From assembly GCA_947247005.1 (NCBI GenBank), contig OX365945.1:34774551-34838550 (forward strand): 64,000 nucleotides of DNA, read 5' to 3'. The notes below the pieces were generated by a model. It worked only from the letters and a program-made list of their open reading frames with translations, was not told the DNA's origin and searched no databases. The position numbers and the translations under genes were made by a program. The DNA is from Spisula solida. Taxonomy: Eukaryota > Mollusca > Bivalvia > Venerida > Mactridae. This document shows, in pieces, positions 1 to 13,240 of this stretch. The first letter of the stretch is position 1. Every line of letters begins with the position of its first letter.

Positions 1-235
1 CTATAAGTCCTCCTAGCAGCGCTGACAAACTCATTTAACCTACACGTAGTAGTACACGAAATATCAATGACCTAATTTGTCTGCCAAGTTTTGAATTGCA
101 TACTGATTTAGTTCGTATCTAAGAAAATAATATATGATCAAAACCTAAGCGATTTTGTGTCAACACTAATTCAAGGACCGACGTATATACTACACTGCAG
201 CGTCTATAAAATAGTTTCTTGGCAGTATCTATATA

Positions 236-437
236 CAGGGTGTTAAAAAATTGTTCTCTGAGATATGTGCGCAATGATCAATTTCATTTTCTTCCTATAA
301 TGGCTTCATTCAATACCAGTGTGATTAGAACAATGGTAGAACAATCTGGAATTTAACCTGAACATTTTACTATTAATGGCGTCTGAAAAATAAACTACTG
401 AAACTTAAACTTGGAAACAAACATTTTTAACACCCTG
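236..437. mobile_element. Tc1/mariner-type MITE, copy A
   Basis: A 202-bp element begins CAGGGTGTTAAAAA and ends with the reverse complement TTTTTAACACCCTG, flanked on both sides by TA. Short terminal inverted repeats and a TA target are the signature of non-autonomous IS630/Tc1/mariner elements. There is no coding potential. The same insertion occurs at the equivalent place in copies B and C, so it predates the duplication. In A both termini are intact. Confidence 0.8.
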
Positions 438-439
438 TA

Positions 440-1385
440 CATTAAAGGTGACGGGAAGAGAGTGTTAAGCAAGCTGTATATTGTATTATGGCGTATGGAA
501 GATCTGAGATTGTGGGCTTGTGATGATATACAATAGTGTTTTTCCATCACATAAACATACTCTTGGTATAATAATTCAGGAACACAACTGCTGCACCACT
601 TATAATCCTGGTAACTGGGTCATACAGCTAGTTAGTAGGTCATCCGACTATACGGGCCTTTCAACGTTTTAATACTGTTATTTAACTTTTAGGCTGCTAT
701 AACTATGTAGTTCAGCAGTTTTACTGTTGTTACTAGGTCATTCAGCGTAGGCATTCCGCCTTTTGGTTGCTGTATCTTTTCTACTGGGTCATTCAGCTAG
801 TTATAATTTATTATACTTTTCGACAGCTTGGACTTGGGCGGATCTGCGCTTGTTTAGTTGGGCATTGTGCTTTGTGTGTTTTTAATGTTTTCTGTGCTCG
901 GCTGGTTAAGTTGAGTGCTGCCTTCCCTGTCTGACTTAATATACTCTTTTTGTATATTCCCTTGTTTTCACATTCCAAGCAACAGAGACGTGATAGTGCA
1001 GAACAACATTGTGATTGTGATTGCACTCGAACATTTATGGGATTAATTACGAGAAGTAAGACAGAGGAAACAGATACATAGCGAATTCCATCTGTCTAAC
1101 GTAGGCAATTAGATCAAGCCCCCATTGATGGATGTTCCTTCATGGACCGGAAATGTATCATCAATTGCATAACTCGTGTGCATGTAATTAAAGCCTACGA
1201 CGGTCGTTCCTGATATAACAACTATTTTAATTGCTGGTTGGTGAGTTTGATTGCCTGTTTCTGGTACAGAGCAAGTGTTGATTTACAACAGTTGTGGTCT
1301 GGAATGTTGTGAACTATAATCTGTGCAACATACTAGTATAGATATTACAGTTCGAGTTGGAAAGATTTGTATCGAGAATAACTCT
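440..1385. repeat. Ancient array module, first instance in copy A
   Basis: This stretch matches, at low identity, segments near 12,630-13,240, 15,930-16,500 and 57,560-58,300. Shared landmarks in order are 'agagagtgttaa', a 'tttccatcacata' block, 'acatttatgggatta', a 'gtaggcaattagaacaag' block, 'cataactcgtgtgc', and 'gttcctgatataac'. It is interrupted by the SINE-like segment at 608-955. I see no convincing gene in it; its function is unknown. Confidence 0.6.
608..955 (-). mobile_element. SINE-like interspersed repeat, inverted orientation
   Basis: The sequence around 845-930 (for example 'tagttgggcattgtgc' and 'ttttctgtgctcggctg') is the reverse complement of 14,330-14,640, and diverged relatives occur near 5,090, 8,600, 9,480, 33,240, 37,290, 42,830 and 52,230 in both orientations. 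Copies B and C lack the segment at the same place, with the same join after 'cacatataatct', so it was either inserted in A or lost in the common ancestor of B and C. There is no open frame of note and no clear RNA polymerase III promoter, so the SINE label is tentative. Confidence 0.5.
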
Positions 1386-1817
1386 TAAATTGAATAACAG
1401 ATCAACTTCAGCACCACTTCTAGAGTATGATAAAAACATGAAAGTTGAAAACACACTACCGAGGTGACGCTGGATAGAGCAGACTTTGATAAACGTGTGT
1501 AATTTTTGAGATTTTGTCTTTTATGCTGACAATGCCGAAATGGCATCTCGAGTACATCGGGAAAAGGAAAATAATTCAACGCATTTCAACTTCCATAAAA
1601 CCGATCATCTAATAAATGCGCAGTACAAAATTCATTATCAAGTTTGTCTACGCTTCAGCATGACCTCGAACATATCTCTAGCAAATGTATTCACATCACA
1701 TTTAGAGGTGGTGCTGTAGTCTAATGGACGTGCTATAATGTAGGTTGTACATGTACTTGGAATGAAGAGAACAATGCCATATGTGTAAGTACTGCATTAG
1801 ATTGCATTCAAGTATAA

Positions 1818-2036
1818 TTATGTTCTTTTTTACAATGTCAGTCTTGTGGAGGTACTGAATACACTGCTCTCAAAATTGAAAATGTTCATCACCACTTTGT
1901 TTATAAAGTTAATAATTTCATGATTTGGACTAACCACCCATTTCTGTTTTTCAGACTGTCGCGTTATCCTGACACTGACAAACAGTTCTTGTGGTACATT
2001 TATACACTGAATAACAATACGGTATGTCGTTTGTAA
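1818..2036 (+). other. Exon-like open segment, identity unknown
   Basis: A frame of 72 codons is open up to the stop at 2,034-2,036. It reads ...CGGTEYTALK... and ...WYIYTLNNNT near the end. Inside it, about 1,938-1,962 looks like a splice acceptor: a GACTAAC branch-point-like motif, a pyrimidine run and TTTTTCAG, followed about 65 bases later by GTATGT. Copy C (about 48,292-48,510) keeps the frame open; copy B has a premature TAA at about 30,587. I cannot name a family. It could be a decayed exon or simply chance; the short length makes chance quite possible. Confidence 0.2.
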
Positions 2037-4297
2037 GTTGCATAATATGATTGATGAAGTACGATCAATGCACCTAGATTTCGGCCATCATATCACCACA
2101 AAACAAACTCATCAAACACTCTGTATTGATGAAGTGATGTTTGGGGCAGCAGTCTGACATTTATATGACAAATAATTCAGAGCATGTATGGAAACGTAAT
2201 GAGCGAACTACATGGTATATAGTATCGGTGGAAATGCTTCTACGGCAATGATGCGTTATTATTAGATTAGCTGAAACATTAGAGTAACAATTTCGTGTAT
2301 CTTGTCTTACGTGTACCTATATGCAAGTATGTTTGGTACTTTTTAGTAGTTGTGTATGTTGCGCCCATTCCTGACATGTAATACCACATTTCCATATATA
2401 GTATTATCTGGGTTGAAGAATTTGAACCAGGTTCAGAACGGCCCACTTCCCAGAACGGCCCACTAACCAAGAAGGCCCAGTATAAAATAAAGGTTAATCG
2501 CAGTTAGGTGTATTCTTACGGAATGATCTGAATAATACTTAAGTATTGTTCGTTGTTTGTACTTAAAAGCTCAAATATTCATATTATTTGAGCGTAGCTG
2601 TAAACACCGATTTTTGAAAGTAGGCCGTTCAGCTACACCTCAAGTGTGTGCCGTTCTGGTACATTTATTTCTTGTAAGTGGGCCGTTCTGGCCCGATACC
2701 AAGAATTGTGTCTATTCTTTGTCCTTACATATCTGTATTATTCTGATAATTCATCGGGATATGTATGAACAAATTGCCATATGAACGTTACATCACTACT
2801 ATAAGAACTTAATTATCCGTTGAAACGCAAATAACAGGGTACTGTTGCATCAAAACACTTACGTTTACAAATTTAAAGTATGTATATTGTTTACAACTAC
2901 TAAAGGAATAAGGGATCGGCAATATTAATAAGGATTCGGTTAATGAACTTATACAGACTCTATTTTACCCTATTGCAAAATGTATTAAATACTTCCAATG
3001 GTTTGATAAAACAGTACCCATTGGGTCAAATGTAGCCATAAACAATCGCCCACATGAGCGTATTTTGCAACACTCTAATATTTTATATTAGAAAACTGTT
3101 AAGAGTTTTTTATATTAATTTAACAATGTTCAGCAGCGTCAATTGTCATGAATCACAAAAACCTTCCAAATGATTGTGAATAAAATATGCACACGTTTTA
3201 TGTTTTTCGTTCTTTGACGATATCACCTCGTTGTTTTTGATTGATAGGTACATGCAATGCTATTGTGGAGTTTCATATCAGATAAAATCAACGAACATAG
3301 AACAAACCATCTTGATATTGATATTCTATGCTGATACGCAAAACCCAAAGGTGGATACTCACACATGTTCTTTATATCATCTGGGTCGAGTTACCATCTT
3401 TAATTATTAGGCGTGAGATCTTTGTGCATATAACCCTATGTTTATAAACCTTTTAGCACGCATAAGTACAAACCGATTAGTCAGACAGGTCACTAGTTTA
3501 TAACATTGTGTACATAAACATTGAAATTTCTCATATTAATGTCTTATTTTAATAGATATTATGTGTATTAGTATGTAGCTTAGTATACATGTATAAGGTA
3601 TTGATTTTCACTGCCCTTTTCTCCAATTTAAAATGTTTAAAACAATGAAAATACAATGTGATAATATTGCAATGTTTCTATACAAGTGAAATATCGGAAT
3701 AAACGGACTCTAGCATTAGGGATCAATGCTCTGTTTTTTACGAACCATCCCATTTGCATCAGTTATCCTTGTGTACTTTTGCGTGAAATTACTTCTTTGT
3801 AAAATAATACAACATAGAACGACTGATTAGCAGAAAATGTAGACCAAACACTAATTAGAAATGTAGTTTGGTTTTATTTCTAGATGTACATGTAATAAGT
3901 CTTGTATTGTTATATACATATTTTATTAAAGTTTACATGAATTTGATGGTCTTTTAAAAACAACACCAGTCATTAGCAATTGGTGAAGGTTGTTTTGGAT
4001 GTAGTCGTTGTTTCTGCTTGCATACAATGTGTATTTGGTTTGATGATGCAGAATAAAATGTATTAATCACTATTTTGAATATTCACATCAATGATTGCTA
4101 TAAAATAGTGTCATTGAAAGCCATTACATGGTACACGTAAGTGTTTTTATGTTGTTAATTTATTGTACAAATGTTTACTTTGTCACTGAACGAACGACTG
4201 TGTACCTTTAAGACGAAGGATCCGTTATATTGTTGCTCTGTTCATCACTGAATTGTTTAACCATATTTGATATTTGATCTCCTGCATTGAGGAAATA

Positions 4298-4712
4298 CAG
4301 TGCCCACCAAAAATAAGTATACAGTAAAAAATTGTTGCAAAATTAAACTTGGTTAAATTATTCAATATCTGTTAATCTGACGGTCATAATTATACTAGTT
4401 TCTGAAACTACAGTTACTACATGAGTCAAAATGGAGATAGAGATAGAAATGATGATGTTCGGAACTAAAATAATCATGTGATCAAAAAGGCTGAATTTTC
4501 CATCTTTTTGTAACAAAGTTACCATTCAAGAGGGACAAAGAAACTTTAGATTTCGCACCTAGGTTACCAATTCATGTATGGCCTTTCCATTTAATAAACA
4601 AAAGTATTCAGTTTCTTCAAATATATTGTTGCTTTACTGTTCTGCAAATAGTATAATTACAGGCAAGTAAGTAGGCAAATAACATCTGTATACTTATGTT
4701 TGGTGGGCAGTG
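4298..4712. mobile_element. Mariner-type MITE with 25-bp inverted ends, only in copy A
   Basis: A 415-bp element starts CAGTGCCCACCAAAAATAAG and ends with the near-complementary CTTATGTTTGGTGGGCAGTG, flanked by TA on both sides. Copies B (about 32,862) and C (about 51,702) show the empty site, where 'ttgaggaa' runs on into 'tatgct' with a single TA. The element is AT-rich and non-coding. TA target plus these termini fits Tc1/mariner mobilisation in trans. Confidence 0.85.
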
Positions 4713-6951
4713 TATGCTCTCATCTATTGATACAATGGTGTTCGTTGTTTTTTAAGCTGTCTTGTTACATGTCATGTTGACTCTATTGAAGTCGTTACAT
4801 CATGATTAACATTGGTGCCCAGTATTTAATTGATATCTTTGTTGGATAAAGATTTGACTACCGATCGGGACTTTATATAAAATGTACATTGTCCTGTGAT
4901 ATTTGAAAATATACACGAGTATAGCCTGTCTGTTAGAATTATGTCATCATTAAACAGTATGACGTTAGAATTGTAAGAACAAACTTAATACCTTTTTTAT
5001 ATACCCGTGTCCGTATTTGAATACACTTAATATGATTAAAGTGAAGCATTCCTATCGTTCATGTAATGTGACACGTGTCTTACCATTTACAAATCGGATA
5101 GGGAATGTAGCGTTCAATTGAAACTGTATATGATGAAAGGCACAAAAAACAGTGTATAAATTGCTGGCTTTGCAAGAAAGTGGACCAGGCCAAAATGTTT
5201 TGTTTTCATCAATGTCATGTGTCAAAGTATCATTTAGTATCAAACAATTCTTACTCATTCGGAAGACTATTCACTGTAAGGATTGATTTTGTTGTAGTTT
5301 TCTTGATATGAGAACGTCATTTCGATCAGCTAAACTTCTACGTTATTAGTTGACAAAACATAAATATAATGTCAATTTGAAACACATGGATCCTTGAAGT
5401 ATTACCAACAAATAAATACACGTAGCCAATCAGACAGATAGTTACCAAACAAGAGCCTAGTTCACATGACCATTTATTTATATATGAAGCTTAAAGTCAA
5501 AACCTTAAATAGTTTTAGAATTATACTCTGGACAAAAAGTCATCTTAAAATTGAGGAAATGGAGTTAATTTCAAAACTCGACTATAGAAAGTTAAATAGA
5601 AAAATTAAATATAGGGAGCTAACTCAAAACTGGACTATATAGAGTTATGGTTCTTGGCCATTGCACTCCTCATTGTTGTCATCTAGCAATATATCAAGAT
5701 TTAAATCAATGTCTCAAATAGTTTTAGAGTTATATTCTTAACAATTTTTTTTAAAGTTAAACAAGGGTAGATAATTTCAAAACTGGGTCATATATCCCTC
5801 ACCAAAGATGGGGGCATGAAATTAAACTTAGCTATAAAACTAACATTGTCAAATAAGTCTTTATTTTAATCATTGACAAAAGAAGATATCGTATTGCAAT
5901 TAACTTAATGTTTTTAAAATTACACTTACACTTCCAATGATTACCGCGTACATTTTACATTACCTCGCGGTGATATAATTGAGATGGCAGGAAATTGCAA
6001 TGCTTAATCTGTTTTCTCTTTATTCAATGTAGTTTCCATAAATAACGAAACGCCGATATACTATATAATCAGACACTGCATTATTAACATAATACTTATC
6101 TTACTAGCCGGGCAGTGAATACGAAATACACGAAACCTTAACATAAAATATGAACTGATTGCATGACAACGTTATTCAAACATACTGAAACAATTTATTA
6201 TAAGTAGCTAATATTTTGTGCAACAAAAATATTGTACAGTAATGCTAAACCGATGTTACCGAATGCCAAATATTTATAAAAGTATTCTTCTTCAAGGAGA
6301 AAAAACCATATTTAACCATACCTAATATCACATGTGTTCCTTAGGTCGACAAATTACATGTACATTTAATCACACACCGAGCTCTTAATATATTCAACAC
6401 TTTTACTTTTAGCCAATGATTTGACTATCAACTATGGTGCCCATGTAGTACTTTTTAACACGAATTCACTATACAGTAGTTTAGCAGCATCGACATGGTT
6501 TTAATTAAGGTACCTTAGAAATTAACGTTACAGCAAAGCCTTATTTATGCAAATCTCATGAAAAGTTATGGACATTACAAGCGATTCGAATAATAAAGCT
6601 TCGAGGGCGAACTTAATTAGCTTTCACTTTATTGGGTTCTGCAGTTCAAAATTAACGACCAAGCGGAGATTGACAACAACTACATGTATAATTTGACTTT
6701 TTATGGGGTGTAAATGTCGTTATGCATTACATGTGTGAGACATGTCTCAAAATATTCAAACCATAATGTAATTTATTAAATACGGTAATGCACTAACACA
6801 TCAAAACCCTACAGAAGCGACTGAAGCGCCTAGTCACTAACACAAGACACAGACAGGGATGTACCATCCGTACCCCCATTGAAATTAAGACATTACACAC
6901 AGGGAGATTATTGCAAATGGTAACTACGCCGAAGTGACTATTCTTACAAAT

Positions 6952-7196
6952 CGCTGGCTTAGAATGGAAAGGTCGTAAGTATGCTGTTTTGAGAAAACAA
7001 GAAACAACTGTCCGAAAACTACTCTTTTCTTATGGCAAAACCAGCTTATTCAAATTCAGTTTGGTCAATATGACCTGATCAGATTTTCATGAAAATAGGC
7101 TCATAAGAAGCGCATTGCGATGCAGCCATGAATTCAAATATGTATGTGTATTATAAGGTCGTAAGGCACTTACGACCTTCTCATTCTAAGCCAGCG
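6952..7196. mobile_element. Small foldback MITE
   Basis: About 245 bp begin CGCTGGCTTAGAATGGAAAG and end CTCATTCTAAGCCAGCG, complementary over roughly 35 bp including the 'aaggtcgtaagt' block. A further short palindrome (gtcgtaaggcacttacgac) lies inside the right end. Copy B carries the same element at about 35,770-36,010, so it is older than the duplication. The target duplication is unclear. Confidence 0.65.
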
Positions 7197-8984
7197 AATT
7201 ACAGTGTACATATCTTCAACGGAGCGAGTGCTTAGCTTGATCGAAGACAATTTGAATATGTTGTTTGTAAAAGTTGAACATTCTGATTCTAGTGCTTGTT
7301 GTTAATGGCTGTTTCGATAACAATATGTACCATATCTCGGTGTAAACATCTCATCACATTAATATAAGCTATCCAAACTTATTACAGTATATAAAGTCTA
7401 TATGGAACAGGCAACGACCTTGTATGGCTGCGTACAGATGTAAACGAACTAATCTGTCTGAAAGCATACATTTTTTTCTTCCAATCACACTTCACAATTG
7501 TGGCCATGTAATGTTTGTAAACACTGTTATTTGATGGTTAATTACATAGTGTCTGTAAATGTGTCTGGGTTACAATAGTACGCGTTGGCTACAATAAATG
7601 CAAAATTAAACGTACATACGAACTCGTTCTTGATATAGTTATAAAAGGTACAGCACTCCAAGAGGAATGTTAGTGTCGATAGATTCAATTGGGAACAATA
7701 CTTGTTCAATGGTGTCAGATGTGAAACACACAACATCCATCAATGTTTTTCGATTTACAGTTCCCGGTATTGAATATCTAGAGCGGAATTAAGTAATGCC
7801 ATCGAAAGTAGAGTCGTTATAGAGTCAAACGAAAGGCATTAAACGACACGTGTTAATGTTCTGTTAGTATTAAATTTTAATAAATCACGGCTACCACATT
7901 TGAAAATCTAGTTATAAGGGGGTGGTTACTGGTTAGTGGCATGCAGTGAAGCGCCTGTATCTCTCATGACACGATTTGATCGCCCATTGTACGTCAACAT
8001 GCAATAATTTCTTCTTTCTAAGATACAAATGATATAGTAATTGATTAAAATTATTGGACTGGACCGTTTGGCCTAGACTGGTAAGACTTCGCTTCTTAAG
8101 CAGGATGTAAAACAGTCGATGTCATGCTACGAATGCTAGTCTTTAAACTGATGATAATACTGATGCACGAACATACACGCTTGGTGTATCAGGGAAGGTA
8201 GTACGCGACTTAATCAGTCGGGCTAATAAAACATAAAAACTTCATATACCACAAGTACATGAATTACACGGCACAATGCCCAACACATAACCGAATGAGA
8301 AAATGAATTTCCACTGTAAGTGTCAAAAGTGGGTACGACTTTAACTTGTAGAAAACATTGAGAAAAATTAAGTTTAACATTGGTCCATGCCTACTATAAT
8401 AATAACCTAGTTTTATGGGTTATTGAATTTCAATTTTATTTTTAGTATTGACATTTAAAGTTTATCTTCAATTTTAAATTGTCTGTTTTGAATATGAATT
8501 TAAAACACTGTATATTTAAACTTTTAAAGTTCTCAAAATTGAACCTTTCCAGAGATAATTCAGTTTTGGTACTTTTAAAAAAAACTATTACAAGATTTGA
8601 CGTATGCAGGGTGGTGTATGCTTGTGGTCTTTTTATGTTCTCTCGTTTGTGTCTTTCGTGCTCAACTGTTTCTGTTCAGTGCTTCCTTCCCTGTCCGATA
8701 TTTTCATTATCTGTGTAACAAGCGTACAGCACATTAGAATATTACATGTAAATCGCTGATCCCAAAACTTCGAGTATTTCAGAAATATCAAACTGTCAAT
8801 ATTTATAATTAGGAAATTACAGTATCCGGGAGAACTACAATTACATGTTCGTTCTTGAATATTTGAATCAATATCATGGTTATAATGTGATGTTTCCATG
8901 TGTCAGTCGTAATAATGTTGCTGACTTTCTTTCTAATCAAATTTGATGCTAGCGTTGTGACTGGCATAATTATGCCACACATCT

Positions 8985-9185
8985 TTGATATTGGGGTATA
9001 TTGCTTTGCTCATGTAGGTCGGTCGGTCGATAGACCAAATGGTTTCCGTTCAATAACACAAGAACGCTTAATAGAGATGTTGATCACCATCAGTAGCTGA
9101 CCCCCTATTTATTTGAAGGTCAACATCGCAATTGTTGACTATTTGGTTGACATGGGGGTATACCTGTTTTACAAACAACTCTAGT
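8985..9185 (+). repeat. Bivalve interspersed repeat (gctcatgtaggtcggtcggtc type)
   Basis: The stretch contains in order 'ggggtatattgctttgctca', 'taggtcggtcggtcgatag', 'accaaatggtttccgttcaa', 'gacccc..ttgaaggtcaa' and 'atgggggtatacctg'. From memory this order is that of a repeat scattered widely through bivalve genomes. Copy B holds a longer version at about 36,470-36,815 with an extra internal block, so A probably lost one internal unit. Confidence 0.6.
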
Positions 9186-9479
9186 TATGGACTGATATTA
9201 GGGAATTGGTAACGTCCTCAACGTTGTTTTGCTGCCGAGGCCTAGTGGAAATAAAAAGGACGGGATAAATCCTTTGGAATGTTTCCTTGCCATGTGTTAA
9301 AGTAAAACCGAAATTATGTTAGACAGTGTTACCATTAATACCTCATACGATACAAGTGGAAATACTTCATCATAGTTTTAATATTAATTTGTAAAGCTCA
9401 GTATGTTAGTATTTCGTGTGTTTGACGGGAACATCCGATCTTAAACTCACTCGTGGATTACAAGACATTAGGACTTGTA

Positions 9480-9660
9480 GCCGGTTCGTTTCGTTTTTTT
9501 TGTATTCAGTTTTGTATTAGGCCTTGTGACGTACGCTTGTGGTCCGTGCTTTTTTCCCCTTTTTTATGCGTGTTCCTGTCTTTGCCAGTCGTGTTCGGCT
9601 GTTTCTGTTATATGCTGCTTTTCCTGTCCTATTTTTAATTATCTTTTTGAAGTTGATAGG
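9480..9660 (-). mobile_element. Diverged SINE-like relative of 608-955
   Basis: The words 'cttgtgacgtacgcttgtgg', 'gtgttcggctgtttctgt' and 'tgctgcttttcctgtcc' match the order seen in 608-955 and at 8,590-8,720. The equivalent place in copy B (37,083-37,622) holds different sequence. Identity is low and the ends are not defined. Confidence 0.4.
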
Positions 9661-12559
9661 TGAAGTAAACAATGATATTTAGCTATATGATGTATATACT
9701 ATTAGAAAGAATAGTTACTGCAATAATTTTTATGCGTGTAGTACAGTGTAATGGTACGCTATTAAGTATTCATTTATTAGTTAGTGAGATAAACAGGCAT
9801 GTTCATAGTGGGAAAATTCGAGCATTCTATCGACGCATTATGGTTTGTTTGTAGTAAAGATACGTACTTGCTTTGAATGACATATTTCCTTTTCAATATA
9901 GTGGAAAAGGTAGTAATTGCGGGATACGTTGCTCAAATGTATATGTTCCCCTGATATTCAAATCTCTTTAACTGAATTAATATAGTGAGCATTACAGATT
10001 CGTAACAATAATTAACTGTACCATAGGTACACATTTATACAAATTCTACAGACACATTTGTCAGACTTTAACGTATAAAGGAGCTATCTATAGTTTGCCG
10101 ACTACTTTCTACAGTTTTGCAGACAGAGCTGATTTGTCTTTAGTTTTGCTAACAATCACTTTAGATGGCTAAATACGCCACTGTCAGCTAGGCGATGCAT
10201 TGTCATATCAATTGGTGACAAGAAATTGCAATGCCCCGTCTGTTTTATCTATTCTAAAATAGCGCCACAGATGGAACCAGCCAGCGAATTATAGGCATCC
10301 TATGTGGACAGATCATACGGAAGCAATCTCATTAGGACAAACCGTGTATACCGTTAAGATAGTTGCCAAACACAATACAATACATATATTGTTCTTATTT
10401 ATATATCCATCCATTTATTCAGTTAATATAATAGTTTTTGCTTGTCTAATTCCCGCATATATACTTCCGTGATTTTGAAAATGTATATAATTACTGCGTG
10501 CTAATTAATTTAGTCTCTAGTGTTTTCACCAAAACTTGAAGAACATAATTATGAGCATTTTCAATGCAACGTTAAATGAACATGGTAATAGTTTTACTGT
10601 AATCGTAAATGTATCCTGCATTTCCATGCAAAACAATTTGATGAAAATAACTTAGAGCCAGTCATTGACTTGCATGCAATCTGCGGAAATCACTTGCCCG
10701 AATTTGCATAATGTGTTAATGCATTGGAGGTATGACCTGTTATGCAGTATAAACTACCTTTATATCTTTTGGTGTTTTATAAATCTGAATGATCAGACTT
10801 GCAGTCGTAAAGTAAAAATGAACAGGCTTTGTTTTACATGAAAACTCCATTAGTTAAAACAATTCAATGTGCCTTTACAAAATACCAGTAACAGCGATTC
10901 TTGTAGTAAGAAGCTAATACATTTGATCATGCGAATGATGCGTTTACAACCGAAAGTAAATCAATTCATTGGTGATCTCAATTCTCGATTTACATATTTG
11001 TAACTATCTTTTTTTCAAATACGTTTCATATGAAGAAAGTAGACATGCTTGATTGAGCGGCAGGTCGCGTTATTGTCAAAACGTGTTGACCAATTCTGTA
11101 ACATACGTGGGCACACGTGCAAAGCCAATGACTTTCTCCAAGCCAGCCGGTGGCATCGTTGAATTCCAATTTTACATCCCGAATTCGTAAAAAGTAGCTA
11201 TCGAAAAGTGGCATGATTTGATGTCATTCGAACCCGAATATTTGTAGAAAAACCATCATTTAGATGCAATGTTTTCTAGGTTTACGTCTTGTTGGAAAGA
11301 TAGGAGTTCTAATCGAAACGATATAATGACTGATTAGCATATGTAATCATGTTAAGGATCTATAATTCCCCCACAACATCAACAGGGAACTTTTGACATA
11401 AAAACGAACGAAGAAACTCTTGTCGTAAAGTTTTATTCTGATAATTATACAGACATCCCTTACTGGCGTGGGTATTGATTGAATTGTAAATATTTATTTG
11501 CACATCTGAGCGGAAATTCATTCTTAGTTAAAGAAACAGTACTGCTACTAAGAAGTGGCGGAAAACTGCGGACCATACTATTGAAATATTGAGTGTTTTA
11601 GTATATGTAAGAATAAATTTCATTTCTTTCAAATAAAGTCCTTTTATATTCACCACCTATGAAAGTTCAAATACCAGACTTCAAGGTATAACATAACATG
11701 GCTTCTGGAATTTCGTATAAGGTAAAATTACCTGGTGGATTATGTTTCGCGTATAGCCCTAATAATGAATCACGCAATTCATACAGGATAAACTAGGAGC
11801 GTTTTTAAAGTTCTAGAAAAGTTTCATATATATGGTATTGCTAGCTTACGCTTAAAATAGATTAATAACATAAAATAAAACTTATAGAGCCTTTTGCTAG
11901 AACTTATAAAACGCTTTCGAAGAACACAACTCGACATATTGGACTATTGCTGTAAGCAACAGTTAACTGATTTTGATATGGAAATGTAAACTGAAGAATT
12001 GTTCTATGAACTTAACATTTATCTTTTATTTAAAATTACGATTAATTTTTTAACATTTAACGCCGTGTCAATAGGATGAGTTAAATGCGTTCAAATACGA
12101 GATATAATTCTTGAAAAGTGTGCCTGACTCAGCAATGCTTTGCCATCTTAACAACAATGCCCTATATTTTTAAAACGATGTGCTTTTTATTTACCATGAA
12201 TTTAACGCATATGTGACATGCCCCGCACACGTTTTGTACCAGTATCCAAGGTAACCGTATTTTGACAATGAAAGTCATGCTATTATGTATGTATGTATTT
12301 CTTCTGGAATACATGTAACTTCGTATACAACCTAAGATAAGCAGATATAGCAACGGTCCGGGAACTTACAGAACACACCTCGTATAGGAGCACATTGTAT
12401 AAAGGCGCACACTATTTATTCAATATTCTCATTAAACTGTTACCATTATATTGAGGTACATGTACTTATACTTGATATACCAACGACACAATTGGTCTGC
12501 TGTTAAAGGCCATTTAGTCTGTATGAAAATGGTAATAAATCGCATTGTGGTTTCAACAG

Positions 12560-13240
12560 AATATTTGAAAGACCGGCGTAGTATACAGTAGCGTCTGTAA
12601 GTTTCCTTGCATCATCTACATAATAAAATGTATGGGGATCTATAGACGACGAGGAGAGAGTGTTAAACAAAGTAACATTCAGCGTCTGTGGGTTAGTGAT
12701 GCTATCATACAATGTACTTTCCATCACATACAAACATTTGGTTTAATACATAGTAAGTCAGAAACCAACCACTGTAAGATCAAACAACAGGTTCATTTAT
12801 TAGTTTGTTCTGAAATTACAAGCTTTAGTGGCATTTCAGTGCACAGAAACACCGACTGTTTTATGCATGTAACTTTTGGTTGCAAAGTAATCGGAAGTGA
12901 TTCCTACGGAACATTTATATGATTAATCAGATAAAGGAAATAGATGTGTGACAAACATACGTGGACAATTAGAATAAGTCCTCAGTGAAAGATGTACCAT
13001 CATCAACGTGAAAATTGTTTTCCGCTGCATAACTCGCTTGCGTGTGGCGGTAAAAGCCTAATGGACGTTCCCGATTCGGAACTATGTTCACTACTGTTTT
13101 TTATTGCCAATTTCTTGTACCTTTGTTATTTACAACGGTTAAAACAGGATTGTTGCGCACTATTGCCTATTACAGCTAGGGTTTGGGTTGAAATTTTTTT
13201 TCGAGAAAGACACGATGAGTTAATGATACTTCAATACAAA
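12560..13240. repeat. Ancient array module, second instance in copy A
   Basis: Begins with 'gtagcgtctgtaag' and 'ctatagacgacgaggagaga' and continues through the landmarks listed for 440-1,385. Copy B holds it at about 40,880-41,520. After it, about 13,275-13,730, is roughly 450 bp absent from the other modules. Open frames of 80-98 codons here are preserved between A and B only to the degree expected of recently duplicated DNA, and I do not call them genes. Confidence 0.6.

Noticed and set aside
1385..1579. 64-codon minus-strand frame conserved in A, B and C
   Set aside because: Conservation is no better than in the surrounding duplicated DNA, and nothing in it looks like a domain.
1705..1765. 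tRNA-like sequence 'tgtagtctaatggacgtgct'
   Set aside because: It resembles an A box, but no B box (GGTTCGAAT-type) or cloverleaf follows at the right distance.
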